A stretch of 64,000 nt of DNA from Microbacterium sp. Yaish 1 (GCF_002245215.1 NZ_NPMR01000002.1:1095557-1159556), one strand, 5' to 3'. Shown: positions 33,878 to 42,859, counted from the stretch's first letter. Notes: generated by a model not told the origin, from the letters alone. Program-made: numbers and translations.

Positions 33878-34023
33878 CGCGCCTCGGCTCCGCGGGCCGG
33901 CGCCCCGACGAGCTTCTCCCCTCGGTGACCGCTCCGTAACACGGTCGAGACAATGTCACGATTGACTGAAGTCGACCGAGCATCATCGCCGCCGACGCCG
34001 GCGGTGTGAGGAAGGAGCGACGG

Positions 34024-35052
34024 ATGAGATTCCGGCCGCTGCGCACAGCAACCGCCTCCCAGCCGACGACGTCGGCCGAGACGCCGCCCGAGACGATGCG
34101 AGCGGTCGTGTTCGACGAACCCGGTGCACCCGAGGCCCTCCGCGTCGCCGAGGTGCCGGTTCCCTCGCCCGCGCTCAGCGAAGTGCTCGTGCGGGTCGTG
34201 GCCGCAGGCGTGAATCCCATCGACGCCAAGACGCGGTCGGGGCGCGGCGTGGCGGGACTCGTCGACCGCTGGCCGAGCACGCTCGGCTTCGATTTCAGCG
34301 GCGTCGTGGTCGCGAGCCCGTTCGAGACCCACGAGTTGCAGCCGGGCACCGAGGTCTTCGGCATGGTGCCGTTCCCGCGGTCGGGGGGCAGCTACGCCGA
34401 GTACGTCGTCGTGCCGTCGCTGTCCGTCGCCCGGAAGCCCGCGAGCCTGTCGCACGTCGAGGCCGCGGGGGTTCCCCTCGCCGCGCTCACCGCGTGGGGG
34501 CTGGTCGTCGAGACCGCCCACGCGCACGAGGGGCAACGGATGCTGATCCACGCCGGATCGGGAGGCGTCGGCCACTTCGCCGTGCAGCTCGCCGCCTACT
34601 TCGGCGCCCGGGTGACCGCGACCGGATCGGAGCGGAACCTCCCCTGGCTGCGCGAGCTCGGCGCCTCGGTCGCGATCGACTACGCCACGACGCGCTTCGA
34701 AGACGTGGTCGGCGAGATGGACGTCGTCATCGACCTCGTGGGCAACGTGCACGACGACACCGGCTCCCGCTCGCTCGGGGTCCTGCGTCCGGGGGGTCTG
34801 TATGTGATGGTTCCGACCGGCGGGTGGCCGGGGTACGCCGATGCTGCCGCTGCCGCGGGGGTCCGGGCGACGGGGTACAAGGTGATCCCCGACGGCAGCG
34901 TGCTGGCGACCCTCGGCCGCCTGCTCGACTCCGGCGCCATCCAGGTCTTCGTCGACAGCGTGCACGACCTCGCCGATGTCGCCGCCGCCCACGTCGAGGT
35001 CGAGCGGGGTCACTCCCGCGGCAAGGTCGTCCTCACGGTCGCGGAGACCTGA
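34024..35052 (+). CDS. Zinc-free MDR family NAD(P)H:quinone oxidoreductase-like protein
   Basis: 342-aa medium-chain dehydrogenase/reductase. The catalytic-domain pattern MRAVVFDEPGAPEALRVAEVP and VAAGVNPIDAKTR lacks the Cys/His zinc ligands, placing it with quinone oxidoreductase/enoyl reductase-type members. The NADPH-binding motif is HAGSGGVGHFAVQLA. ATG 34024 has AGGAAGGAG upstream; a GTG at 34006 is in frame but less well placed. The first 30 residues are an extra N-terminal extension. Substrate unknown. Confidence 0.88.
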   Translation: MRFRPLRTATASQPTTSAETPPETMRAVVFDEPGAPEALRVAEVPVPSPALSEVLVRVVAAGVNPIDAKTRSGRGVAGLVDRWPSTLGFDFSGVVVASPFETHELQPGTEVFGMVPFPRSGGSYAEYVVVPSLSVARKPASLSHVEAAGVPLAALTAWGLVVETAHAHEGQRMLIHAGSGGVGHFAVQLAAYFGARVTATGSERNLPWLRELGASVAIDYATTRFEDVVGEMDVVIDLVGNVHDDTGSRSLGVLRPGGLYVMVPTGGWPGYADAAAAAGVRATGYKVIPDGSVLATLGRLLDSGAIQVFVDSVHDLADVAAAHVEVERGHSRGKVVLTVAET

Positions 35053-35071
35053 GCCCCGCCCGGCGGCGGGA

Positions 35072-35151
35072 CTTCGCCGAGCACGCACCCTCTCGCCCAC
35101 TACGCACCGTCATAGCGACACTCTCGCGACGAGCGTGCACTCTCGGCGAAG
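35072..35151. repeat. Palindromic intergenic element
   Basis: CTTCGCCGAG (35072-35081) is inverted perfectly at 35142-35151; beyond the arms CACGCAC is matched imperfectly by GTGCACT. It lies between the convergent oxidoreductase and LysR genes. The arms share CGCCGAG-x-CACG with the repeats at 28934 and 30152, suggesting one dispersed family. It could act as a terminator, but the 60-base centre is large for that. Confidence 0.55.
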
Positions 35152-35162
35152 CGAGCTCGGGC

Positions 35163-36056
35163 TCACGCGACGGGTTCGAGCACGCGCCGCGCCTCGGCGA
35201 CGACCTCGTCCGCGACGGCGTCGAGTAGGGGTGAGGCGAGGTTCCACTGCTGCCAGTACAGCGGCACGACGATGTCCTCTCCCCCGAGCCGCACCAGCTC
35301 GCCCCGTTGCACATGCGCGCGGGACTGCAGCGTCGGCAGCAGTGCCCACCCGAGGCCGAGCAGCACGGCGGTCGCGAAGTCTTGCGAGGCCGGCACGCGG
35401 TGCCGCGGCGGCGCGGCGGCATCCACGCCCGCCCCGCGGAGCCACCGGGTCTGCAGCTCGTCGCGGCGGTCGAAATCCACGACGGGCGCTGCCACGAGGC
35501 CGGCGCGATCGGGACGTGCTTCGGCGGCTTCCCCGAACCATCGCTTCGCGAAGGCTCGCGTTGCGACCGCCTCGTAGCGAAGTGCGCCGAGCGCGGAGAC
35601 GCGGCATCCCGCCACCGGAACCCGCCGAGAGGTCACCGCGCCCATGACCGTTCCGCTCTCGAGCAGGCCGGCGGTGAAGTCCTGGTCGTCGCGGTGCAGG
35701 TCGAACACGACATCCCGTGCGGACGCGACCCGCGCGAGCGGCGGCAGGAACCACGTCGCGAGAGAGTCGGCGTTGACCGCGAGCGGAACGCTCGTGACCT
35801 CGTCGTCGGTCCCCTCGAAGGCATCGCGCTCGAGCAAAGCGAGCTGGCGGGCGTAGCGCACGAAGCGGTGGGCCGCCTCGGTCGCGCGCGCCGGCTTCGA
35901 CCTCACGAGCAGCACCTGTCCGGCGATGCGCTCGAGCGCGCGGATCCGCTGGCTCACGGCGGATGGTGTGATGTGCAGCCGGCGCGCGGCGGCATCCAGG
36001 CTCCCCTCGTCGAGGATCACCGCGAGCGTCTCGACCAGCTCGACAGGCACACGCAT
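35163..36056 (-). CDS. lysG: LysR family regulator, ArgP/LysG type
   Basis: 297 aa. N-terminal winged HTH (VELVETLAVILDEGSLDAAARRL, then ITPSAVSQRIRALE, about residues 5-41) and a substrate-binding effector domain. Divergent orientation to lysE and overall pattern match LysG/ArgP, which activates the basic-amino-acid exporter when lysine or arginine accumulates. A 15-bp palindrome in the 71-base intergenic space is the likely binding site. Symbol given by analogy with Corynebacterium. Confidence 0.88.
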   Translation of the reverse strand: MRVPVELVETLAVILDEGSLDAAARRLHITPSAVSQRIRALERIAGQVLLVRSKPARATEAAHRFVRYARQLALLERDAFEGTDDEVTSVPLAVNADSLATWFLPPLARVASARDVVFDLHRDDQDFTAGLLESGTVMGAVTSRRVPVAGCRVSALGALRYEAVATRAFAKRWFGEAAEARPDRAGLVAAPVVDFDRRDELQTRWLRGAGVDAAAPPRHRVPASQDFATAVLLGLGWALLPTLQSRAHVQRGELVRLGGEDIVVPLYWQQWNLASPLLDAVADEVVAEARRVLEPVA

Positions 36057-36067
36057 CTTCAGCTGTG

Positions 36068-36082
36068 CTTCACGACGTGAAG
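36068..36082. promoter_or_regulatory. LysG/ArgP operator candidate
   Basis: CTTCACG-A-CGTGAAG is a perfect palindrome around a central base, 12 bases from the lysG start and about 45 from lysE. Its size and place suit a LysR-family recognition site controlling both divergent genes. Confidence 0.55.
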
Positions 36083-36115
36083 TTCCATGAACTGGACTGT
36101 ACCGTGCGTCGACCC

Positions 36116-36127
36116 TAGCGTCGACTC
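36116..36127 (+). promoter_or_regulatory. Leaderless promoter of lysE
   Basis: TAGCGT (36116-36121) fits the TANNNT -10 element and ends six bases before the GTG of lysE. There is no purine-rich ribosome binding site, so the mRNA probably begins at or next to the start codon, a frequent arrangement in actinobacteria. Confidence 0.5.
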
Positions 36128-36745
36128 GTGCTCTCCGCTTCTCTCTCGGGCCTCGGCCTCGGCCTGTCGCTCATCGTCGCCATCGGCGCGCAGAACCTGT
36201 TCGTCCTGCGGCAGGGCATCCGGCGCGAACACGTCGTGCTGGTCGCGACGATCTGCGCCCTCTCCGACGCCGTGCTCATCGTCGCCGGCGTGACCGGCCT
36301 CGGCCTTCTGGTGGAGGGCCTGCCGTGGCTCGTACCCGTCGTCCGATGGGCCGGTGCTGCGTTCCTTCTCGCCTACGGCCTCCTGGCTGCCCGCCGCGCC
36401 TGGCGTCCGAGCGGACAAGCCCTCGACGCTCACGCTGCGACCGAACGGCCGGCGCCGGCACGCCGCACCACCGTCGTGCTCACGTGCCTCGCGCTGACCT
36501 GGCTGAACCCGCACGTCTACCTCGACACCGTCTTCCTCCTCGGGAGCATCGCCGCCACCCACGGCGACGACCGGGTCTGGTTCGCCGCCGGGGCGGTGAC
36601 CGCGAGCGCCCTCTGGTTCTTCGCCCTCGCCTTCGGGGCGCGGCTCCTCGGCCGGGTGCTCGCGACCCCGCGGGCGTGGCGGGTGCTCGACGGTTTCGTC
36701 GCCGTCGTCATGATCCTCCTCGCCGTGAGCCTCGTCTGGCCGTGA
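36128..36745 (+). CDS. lysE: LysE/ArgO family amino-acid exporter
   Basis: 205-aa membrane exporter of basic amino acids with about six helices. Family marks are LIVAIGAQNLFVLRQGIRREH near residue 20 and CLALTWLNPHVYLDTVFLLG near residue 122. It is divergent from the LysR regulator and starts at GTG 36128. Corynebacterium LysE exports lysine and arginine; the same role is inferred here. Confidence 0.93.
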   Translation: MLSASLSGLGLGLSLIVAIGAQNLFVLRQGIRREHVVLVATICALSDAVLIVAGVTGLGLLVEGLPWLVPVVRWAGAAFLLAYGLLAARRAWRPSGQALDAHAATERPAPARRTTVVLTCLALTWLNPHVYLDTVFLLGSIAATHGDDRVWFAAGAVTASALWFFALAFGARLLGRVLATPRAWRVLDGFVAVVMILLAVSLVWP

Positions 36746-36759
36746 GGCAGGATGAGGGG

Positions 36760-37035
36760 ATGCGAAGCGTTCACGTGATCGTCGAAGGCCGCGTCCAGGG
36801 CGTCGGATATCGGTACAGCCTGCTGCTGGAAGCCGACCGGCGCGGAGTGGCGGGCTGGGTGCGCAATCGGGCCGACGGTTCCGTCGAGGCGGTCCTCGAG
36901 GGCACGGATGACGCTGTCGACGCGGTCCTCGCCTGGATGGCGGAGGGCCCTCCCGGGGCGCGGGTCGACGCCGCGCGGGTCACCGACGCGGAGCGCGTCG
37001 GCTCGAGGGGCTTCGAGGTGCGCGACACCCACTGA
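36760..37035 (+). CDS. acyP: Acylphosphatase
   Basis: 91-aa cytoplasmic enzyme that hydrolyses acyl phosphates. Both catalytic residues are in place: Arg in VQGVGYRYSL (about residue 20) and Asn in GWVRNRADGSVEA (about 38). It follows lysE by 14 bases with AGGATGAGGGG before ATG 36760, so it may be cotranscribed, though no functional link is evident. Confidence 0.94.
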   Translation: MRSVHVIVEGRVQGVGYRYSLLLEADRRGVAGWVRNRADGSVEAVLEGTDDAVDAVLAWMAEGPPGARVDAARVTDAERVGSRGFEVRDTH

Positions 37036-37072
37036 TCGCAGCCGCGGCACCGCGTCGGCGCCGCGACCGGCC

Positions 37073-38116
37073 TCACGACGCCGGCAGCCCGGCGGCGAGC
37101 TCGCGCAGCACGTCCGCCGCGTCATCGCGTCGGGCGAGGCCCGCCGCCTGGCCCGCCCACAGCGACGACAGCTCCGGATCTCCGCCGGCGGCTGCGCGGA
37201 AGACCCCCGTGAGCCAGTTCTGCGCGGGGAAGGGGGCGATCACGCCACTCGCCTCGATGTGGCGGACGGCGCGATTCGGGATGCCGCGCGCGAGGCGCCC
37301 GCTCATCGCGCGCGTGAGCACCGTGGAGGTGTCACGGGCCGCGGCGATCGCGGCGCGGTGGCCCTCGGATGCGGCCGACTGCCGCGTCCGCAGGAACGCC
37401 GTACCGACTTGCACCCCGGCGGCCCCGAGGGCGAATGCCGCGGCGACGCCCCGCCGATCGGCGACGCCGCCTGCGGCGATCACCGGCACGGAGACGGCAT
37501 CCACGACCTGGGGGACGAGAGCGAAGGTCCCCACGAGGGAGTCCTCCGGCGCCGCGAGGAACGACACGCGGTGGCCCGCGGCCTCAGCGCCGCTCGCGAC
37601 GATGACGTCGACCCCGCCGGCCTCGAGGGCGCGCGCCTCCGCGACCGTCGTGGCGGTGCCCATCACGCGCATGCCGAGCCGATGCGCATCGGCGACGATG
37701 TCCGGTGCCGGCACCCCGAAGACCACGCTGAGCACCGCCGGCCGCGCCTCCCACACCGCCGCGAGCTGTTCCTCGAGGGGCGGCAGGAAGCGTTCGGGCA
37801 GTTCGGGCACGGCAGCTCCCGCCGCGTCGTAGAGCGGGCGCAGCGCGTCGCGCGAGGGCGCGGCATCCACGCCGTCCGGGGTGACCTCATCGCCGAGCGG
37901 AAGCCAGAGATTGAGAGCGAAGGGGCGAGCCGTGCGCTCTCGTATCGACGCGACGGTCTCGCGGATCCGCGTGCCGTCGTAACCGTAGAGGCCGAACGAT
38001 CCGAGCCCGCCGCCCTCGCTCACCTCGCCGGTCAGCACCGCTGACGAGAGGCCACCGAACGGGCCGAGCACGATGGGCAGGTCGATTCCGAGCAGATCGG
38101 TGAGGGAACGCCGCAT
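37073..38116 (-). CDS. Nitronate monooxygenase (2-nitropropane dioxygenase family)
   Basis: 347-aa FMN-dependent TIM-barrel enzyme that oxidises nitronates such as propionate 3-nitronate. Seen: GPFGGLSSAVLTGEVSEGGGLGSFG at the N-terminus, the active-site His in GAEAAGHRVSF, the phosphate-binding VPVIAAGGVADRRGVAAAFALGA region and GTAFLRT. It is convergent with acyP and its start lies about 40 bases from the rplA terminator. Confidence 0.9.
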   Translation of the reverse strand: MRRSLTDLLGIDLPIVLGPFGGLSSAVLTGEVSEGGGLGSFGLYGYDGTRIRETVASIRERTARPFALNLWLPLGDEVTPDGVDAAPSRDALRPLYDAAGAAVPELPERFLPPLEEQLAAVWEARPAVLSVVFGVPAPDIVADAHRLGMRVMGTATTVAEARALEAGGVDVIVASGAEAAGHRVSFLAAPEDSLVGTFALVPQVVDAVSVPVIAAGGVADRRGVAAAFALGAAGVQVGTAFLRTRQSAASEGHRAAIAAARDTSTVLTRAMSGRLARGIPNRAVRHIEASGVIAPFPAQNWLTGVFRAAAGGDPELSSLWAGQAAGLARRDDAADVLRELAAGLPAS

Positions 38117-38156
38117 GAGCCGACGCTAGCGCGTTCCGCGCGGGCCGGGAACGACG

Positions 38157-38188
38157 AACGGGGCCTCACCCGAAGGTGAGACCCCGTT
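38157..38188 (-). terminator. rplKA terminator with UUCG loop
   Basis: Fourteen-base arms (38157-38170 and 38175-38188, one mismatch) enclose four bases that read TTCG on the rplA strand, giving an extra-stable tetraloop hairpin 15 bases after the rplA stop. This is the likely end of the nusG-rplK-rplA transcript. Confidence 0.75.
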
Positions 38189-38202
38189 CATGCGAAGCGC
38201 GA

Positions 38203-38892
38203 TCAGACGAGCGCGTTGACGTCCAGCGGGATGCCGGGGCCGAACGTGGTCGACACGGCACCCTTCTGGATGTAGCGGCCCTTGGCGCTCGAGGGCTTCA
38301 GGCGGACGATCTCCTCGACCGCCGCGTTGAAGTTCTCTTCGAGCTGCTCGGCCGAGAACGACGCCTTGCCGACGACGAAGTGCACGTTGGCGTGCTTGTC
38401 GACACGGAACTCGATCTTTCCGCCCTTGATCTCCTCGACGGCCTTGGCCGGGTTGGGGGTCACGGTGCCGGTCTTGGGGTTGGGCATGAGGCCGCGGGGA
38501 CCGAGGACCTTACCCAGACGTCCGACCTGGCCCATGAGCTCGGGCGTCGAGACGGCCGAGTCGAAAGCGGTCCAGCCGCCGGCGACCTTCTCGATGAGCT
38601 CGGCGCCGCCGACCTCGTCTGCGCCAGCGGCGATGGCGGCCTCGGCGGCCGGGCCCGTCGCGAAGACGATGACGCGAGCGGTCTTACCCGTGCCGTGGGG
38701 CAGGATGACCGTGCCGCGGACCATCTGGTCCGCCTTGCGCGGGTCGACAGCGAGCTTCAGCGCGACCTCGACGGTCGAGTCGAACTTCTTCGAACCGGTG
38801 TCCTTCGCGAGAGCGACGGCCTCGGAGGAGCTGTAGAACTTGTCGCGGTCGATCTTCGCCGCGGCTGCTTCGTAAACCTTGGACTTAGCCAT
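38203..38892 (-). CDS. rplA: 50S ribosomal protein L1
   Basis: 229-aa L1-stalk protein that binds 23S rRNA and aids tRNA exit; in E. coli it represses its own L11-L1 mRNA. Family marks: [34 protein letters not shown] region at the N-terminal side and [17 protein letters not shown] (about residues 127-143). It follows rplK by 13 bases. Confidence 0.98.
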   Translation of the reverse strand: MAKSKVYEAAAAKIDRDKFYSSSEAVALAKDTGSKKFDSTVEVALKLAVDPRKADQMVRGTVILPHGTGKTARVIVFATGPAAEAAIAAGADEVGGAELIEKVAGGWTAFDSAVSTPELMGQVGRLGKVLGPRGLMPNPKTGTVTPNPAKAVEEIKGGKIEFRVDKHANVHFVVGKASFSAEQLEENFNAAVEEIVRLKPSSAKGRYIQKGAVSTTFGPGIPLDVNALV

Positions 38893-38905
38893 TGTGTTCT
38901 CCCCC

Positions 38906-39337
38906 TCAGCTCTCGACCGTGATGCCCATGGAACGGGCGGTGCCGGCGATGATCAGCGAGGCGGCCTCGATGTCATTGGCGTTCAGGTCGGGCATCTTGG
39001 CCTCGGCGATCTCGCGGACCTGGTCCTTCGTGAGCTTCGCGACCTTGGTCGTGTGAGGCGTGGCCGAGCCCTTGGCGACTCCGGCGGCCTTCTTGATGAG
39101 CTCCGCGGCGGGCGGGGTCTTCAGGATGAACGTGAAGCTGCGGTCCTCGTAGACGGTGATCTCCACGGGGATGACGTTGCCGCGCTGCGACTCGGTCGCG
39201 GCGTTGTACGCCTTGCAGAACTCCATGATGTTGACGCCATGCTGACCGAGCGCGGGGCCGATCGGCGGCGCCGGGTTGGCTGCTCCGGCGTTGATCTGAA
39301 GCTTGATCAGGCCGGTCACCTTCTTCTTCGGTGCCAT
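38906..39337 (-). CDS. rplK: 50S ribosomal protein L11
   Basis: 143-aa protein of the GTPase-associated centre, needed for stringent-response sensing. Clear marks: [35 protein letters not shown] and [13 protein letters not shown] 39337 is preceded by GAAAGGA; the longer frame is noise. The 216 bases between rplK and nusG hold a GGATGCC-GGC-GGCATCC palindrome (39358-39374) just upstream and GC-rich hairpins near the nusG end, but no gene. Confidence 0.98.
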   Translation of the reverse strand: MAPKKKVTGLIKLQINAGAANPAPPIGPALGQHGVNIMEFCKAYNAATESQRGNVIPVEITVYEDRSFTFILKTPPAAELIKKAAGVAKGSATPHTTKVAKLTKDQVREIAEAKMPDLNANDIEAASLIIAGTARSMGITVES

Positions 39338-39553
39338 TCGTTTTCCTTTCGTCGAGCGGATGCCGGCGGCATCCCTCTCCCGCACGCCCGGCATCTCCGA
39401 GCGGCGGTCGTGTCGCGCAGGCGCGCAGGCGCCCGCAAACTCCCCAAGCTTACCGCATCCTCGGCTCCGAGGGTGCCGGTGAGTGCGGCGCGCAGACGAC
39501 GGAGCTCCCCGGCCGCCGTGCGGCGGAGGGGCGCTCGTCGACGCGGTATCGCG

Positions 39554-40615
39554 TTACTGCTTGGTGACCTGGTCGAACGAGAGCTCGACGGGCGTCTCGC
39601 GCTCGAAGAGCGACACGAGCACCGTGAGCTTGCCGCTCTCGGGCTTGATCTCGCTGATCGAGCCGGGAAGGCCGGCGAACGAGCCCTCCTTGATCGTGAT
39701 GGTCTCGCCGATCTCGAAGTCGACCTCGGTGACGACGCTGCGGGTCGGCGCGGCGACGCCCTTGGCTGCGCCGGCCTTGGCGGGCGCCGCTTCCTTGACC
39801 TCGACAAGCGACTTCAGCATGTTGAACGCCTCGTCGAAGCGCAGCGGCGTCGGGTTGTGGGCGTTGCCCACGAAGCCCGTGACGCCGGGGGTGTGGCGGA
39901 CGACCGACCAGGTGTCTTCGGTGAGCTCCATGCGGACGAGCACGTAGCCGGGGATCCGGACGCGCGTGACCATCTTGCGCTGACCGTTCTTGATCTCGAC
40001 GACGTCCTCCATCGGGACCTCGACCTGGTAGATGTCCTCCTCGACCTCGAGCGTCGACTTGCGCTGCTCGATGTTGGCCTTCACCTTGCGCTCGAAACCG
40101 GCGTAGGAGTGGATGACGTACCACTTGCCCGGCAGCATGCGCAGCTCGGTACGGAACGCCTCGTACGGGTCATCGTCGTCGCCGACGGAGATCTCGATGC
40201 CGGCGGCGGCCTCGAACTCGGAGAGGTAGTCGACGGCCTCCTCGGACACCTCGACGTCGGGCTCGGGGCCGTCGTAGGGCTCGACCTCGTCGGCGGCCTC
40301 AGCGGCCTGCTCGGCGATCTCCTCCTCGAGCGAGTCGGTCAGCACCTCCGCAGCGGCTTCGGCCTCGGCGGTCTCGTCGATCTCGAGCGCGTCGTTGACG
40401 ACGGCGTCGGCCTCGGGGTCGTCGATCTCCACACCGTCGAGGTCGGTGTCGTCCTGCTCGGCCTCATCGTCCACGACGTGGACGGCGGCGTGCTCGGCGG
40501 CGTCGGAGGCGCGCTCCTGACCGGCCAGCACGTTGCCCTCCTGGGCTTCGTCGTCCTCGCTGGACTGCTCGGCGGCCGTGGCCCAATCGACGTCGTCGGG
40601 GATGCGTTCTGACAC
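39554..40615 (-). CDS. nusG: Transcription termination/antitermination factor NusG with long acidic N-terminus
   Basis: 353 aa. The NGN domain starts near residue 165 (KWYVIHSYAGFERKVKANIEQR) and binds RNA polymerase; the KOW domain is at the C-terminus (FEIGETITIKEGSFAGLPGSI). The first 160 residues are an extension rich in Asp/Glu/Ala, about as long as the conserved core itself. I use GTG 40615 (MSERIPDD), which has GGAAGAG in front; ATG 40630 would add five residues. It follows secE. Confidence 0.95.
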   Translation of the reverse strand: MSERIPDDVDWATAAEQSSEDDEAQEGNVLAGQERASDAAEHAAVHVVDDEAEQDDTDLDGVEIDDPEADAVVNDALEIDETAEAEAAAEVLTDSLEEEIAEQAAEAADEVEPYDGPEPDVEVSEEAVDYLSEFEAAAGIEISVGDDDDPYEAFRTELRMLPGKWYVIHSYAGFERKVKANIEQRKSTLEVEEDIYQVEVPMEDVVEIKNGQRKMVTRVRIPGYVLVRMELTEDTWSVVRHTPGVTGFVGNAHNPTPLRFDEAFNMLKSLVEVKEAAPAKAGAAKGVAAPTRSVVTEVDFEIGETITIKEGSFAGLPGSISEIKPESGKLTVLVSLFERETPVELSFDQVTKQ

Positions 40616-40689
40616 TGCGTTCTCTTCCATCGGTTGTCGGGATGCCTGCGCGGCAGGCATTCGCGGGTCGTGCGGGCTGGGCCCGTCGA

Positions 40690-40947
40690 TCAGCCCGGGA
40701 CGCCGAAGACGACGGTCGTGATCCAGACGAACAGGACGTCGAGGCCGTAGACGAGCGCCATCATGACGACGACGAATCCGAGGACCACTGCCGTGAACTT
40801 CACGAGCTCCTGGCGGGTCGGGGTGACGACCTTGCGGAGTTCGGCGAACACCTGGCGGATGAAGATGATGATCCGCGCGAAGATGTTCGGCCTCTTCTCG
40901 CGGGGCGCGCCACCTGCGGCGACGACTTCGCCACCCTCTTGGACCAT
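40690..40947 (-). CDS. secE: Preprotein translocase subunit SecE
   Basis: 85-aa single-span SecE that clamps SecY in the Sec translocon. The amphipathic helix FARIIIFIRQVFAELRKVVTPTRQELVKF leads into one membrane helix (TAVVLGFVVVMMALVYGLDVLF) as in other actinobacteria (segment positions about 24-76). ATG 40947 is the family start; the longer frame reads through the tRNA. Upstream of nusG in the conserved order. Confidence 0.95.
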   Translation of the reverse strand: MVQEGGEVVAAGGAPREKRPNIFARIIIFIRQVFAELRKVVTPTRQELVKFTAVVLGFVVVMMALVYGLDVLFVWITTVVFGVPG

Positions 40948-40991
40948 CGAACCCACCTGATACCTTCCGTGTGCCGGCTGACGCCGACGCG

Positions 40992-41064
<73 letters not shown>

Positions 41065-41309
41065 AGAGATCCTTCGGATCCCGGGGTCTACGCCCGCATT
41101 CCTCCACGGCCGTCGAGTCTTCGACGCTTGGGCATGGCGAAAGAATGCAGATTTCGACTGCTCCTCTCAGTGTACGTCATGACTGCCAGGGTCGCGAACG
41201 TCGGCGCGATTTCAGCGCGGACTCCTCCCCTGGCGCGACGTGGGACGAGTAGCCCACAGACGTACGTACGTTCGATGGGGATGTCTGAGGCTGGTGCCAG
41301 GATGGGAAC

Positions 41310-42689
41310 ATGACAGCGAACGGCGGTAGTGGGCTCGGGGGTGACGGTGCCGCGGATGCGTCGCCGCACGCCGAGGCGTTCTCCGTGTTCGCGGAGGCGC
41401 TCGACCTGGTCCACGCCGGGGATGTCGCGCGGGTTCGGGCGTTGGCGGAGCTGGGCCGGTCGGCGATGCGTGAGGCGCGACGTGACGGCGTGCGGGGGAT
41501 GGCGTCGGACATGGAGCTGCGGTCGGTCGCGGCCGAAGCAGCCGGGATGGCGCGGCTGACGGATCGTCGCCTGCAGGGTGAGATCGACCATGCGATGACG
41601 GTCATCGACGACTACCCCGCGGTGTTCGAGGCGTGGGTTCAGCGGCGGATCGAGCGCGGCCACGTCGATGTGGTCGTGCGAGTCGGTGCGGGGGTGCCGG
41701 ACGAGGTGCGGGAGTCGTTCGCGGAGGCCGCGGTCGGGGTGTGCGAGCGGGATGTGCCGTCGCGGGTGCGGGGGACGCTGGAGGCTCTCGCGGCGAAGTT
41801 GCACCCGCAGGCGTTCACCGAGCGGCACAAGACTGCGGCGGCGGAGCGGTGCGTGCGGGTGTTCCACGGGACGGACGGGATGTCGAACCTCGTCGCCAAC
41901 CTTCCGACCGTCATCGCCGCGGGGATGCTCGACCGGCTCACGCAGATGGGGCAGTCGGTGAAGGATGCCCGGGTCACGACTGGTCCGGAGGGCGGGTCGG
42001 ATGCCGCGGGGTCGGGCGAGCCCGCTGATACGCGGACGATGGATCAGCTGCGGGCCGACATCCTCGGAGACCTCGTCCTCGGCGGGGCACCTGTGGTCGA
42101 TCCGACCTACGGAACCGACCGGGCCGGCGGGCTCGGCGCCATCCGGGCACGCGTGCAAGTCGCCGTCACCGCGGAAACCCTGATCGGGCGCGACGAGAAC
42201 CCCGCCGAAGCAGTCGGCGCCGGCCTCGTCGACGCCGACACGGTCCGCCAGCTCGCCGGGCAGGTCAGCGAGTGGGACCGGTTGTTCATCGACCCGGTCA
42301 CTCGCACCCCGGTCGAGATCGACACGTACCGGCCGACCGCGTCGATGAAGAAACTCCTGATGGCCCGGGATCAGCATTGCCGGTTCCCCGGATGCCGCCG
42401 TGCCGCGATCCGGTGCGAACTGGATCACACCATCGACCACGCCCTCGGCGGGCACACCCACATCTTCAACCTCGCCCACCTCTGCCAACGGCACCACTCC
42501 ATGAAGCAATTCACCAAGTGGGAAGTCCGGCAGCTCGGCAATGGAGTCCTGGAATGGACCTCACCCCTCGGCCGGATCTACCGCGAAGACGTCCCCATAC
42601 CCGCCGTGTGCTTCACGATCGACACCGCGGACCCGCTGCGCTCCCGCGCCGGAACGGGCGAACCGCCCGGCGAGCCGCCACCCTTCTGA
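41310..42689 (+). CDS. DUF222 / HNH endonuclease domain protein
   Basis: 459 aa, of the 13E12-type family multiplied in actinobacteria. Residues 20-330 are the helical DUF222 region; the C-terminus carries the HNH nuclease motif CRFPGCRRAAIRCELDHTIDHALGG (about residues 350-374 as a region) with NLAHLCQRHHSMKQF, including zinc-binding CxxC/CxxH-type residues. Role unknown; the family is often thought to be mobile or repetitive. The 245 bases upstream hold the tRNA-Trp promoter side and a 12-bp ACGT repeat palindrome (41260-41271). Confidence 0.9.
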   Translation: MTANGGSGLGGDGAADASPHAEAFSVFAEALDLVHAGDVARVRALAELGRSAMREARRDGVRGMASDMELRSVAAEAAGMARLTDRRLQGEIDHAMTVIDDYPAVFEAWVQRRIERGHVDVVVRVGAGVPDEVRESFAEAAVGVCERDVPSRVRGTLEALAAKLHPQAFTERHKTAAAERCVRVFHGTDGMSNLVANLPTVIAAGMLDRLTQMGQSVKDARVTTGPEGGSDAAGSGEPADTRTMDQLRADILGDLVLGGAPVVDPTYGTDRAGGLGAIRARVQVAVTAETLIGRDENPAEAVGAGLVDADTVRQLAGQVSEWDRLFIDPVTRTPVEIDTYRPTASMKKLLMARDQHCRFPGCRRAAIRCELDHTIDHALGGHTHIFNLAHLCQRHHSMKQFTKWEVRQLGNGVLEWTSPLGRIYREDVPIPAVCFTIDTADPLRSRAGTGEPPGEPPPF

Positions 42690-42859
42690 ACCCGGTCAGG
42701 TCGCCATTCCGACCCCGTCAAGCTGCCCGTCACCCGACGGCGATCTGACGCGCCGATTCTGGACGCGAATCAAAAATGCCCCCTTACCGGGAACTGTTAC
42801 GCTCTGCTGTCGCACCGAGGACGCCATCGGTGGTGCTTACCCGAAACGAAATCAGGCGG

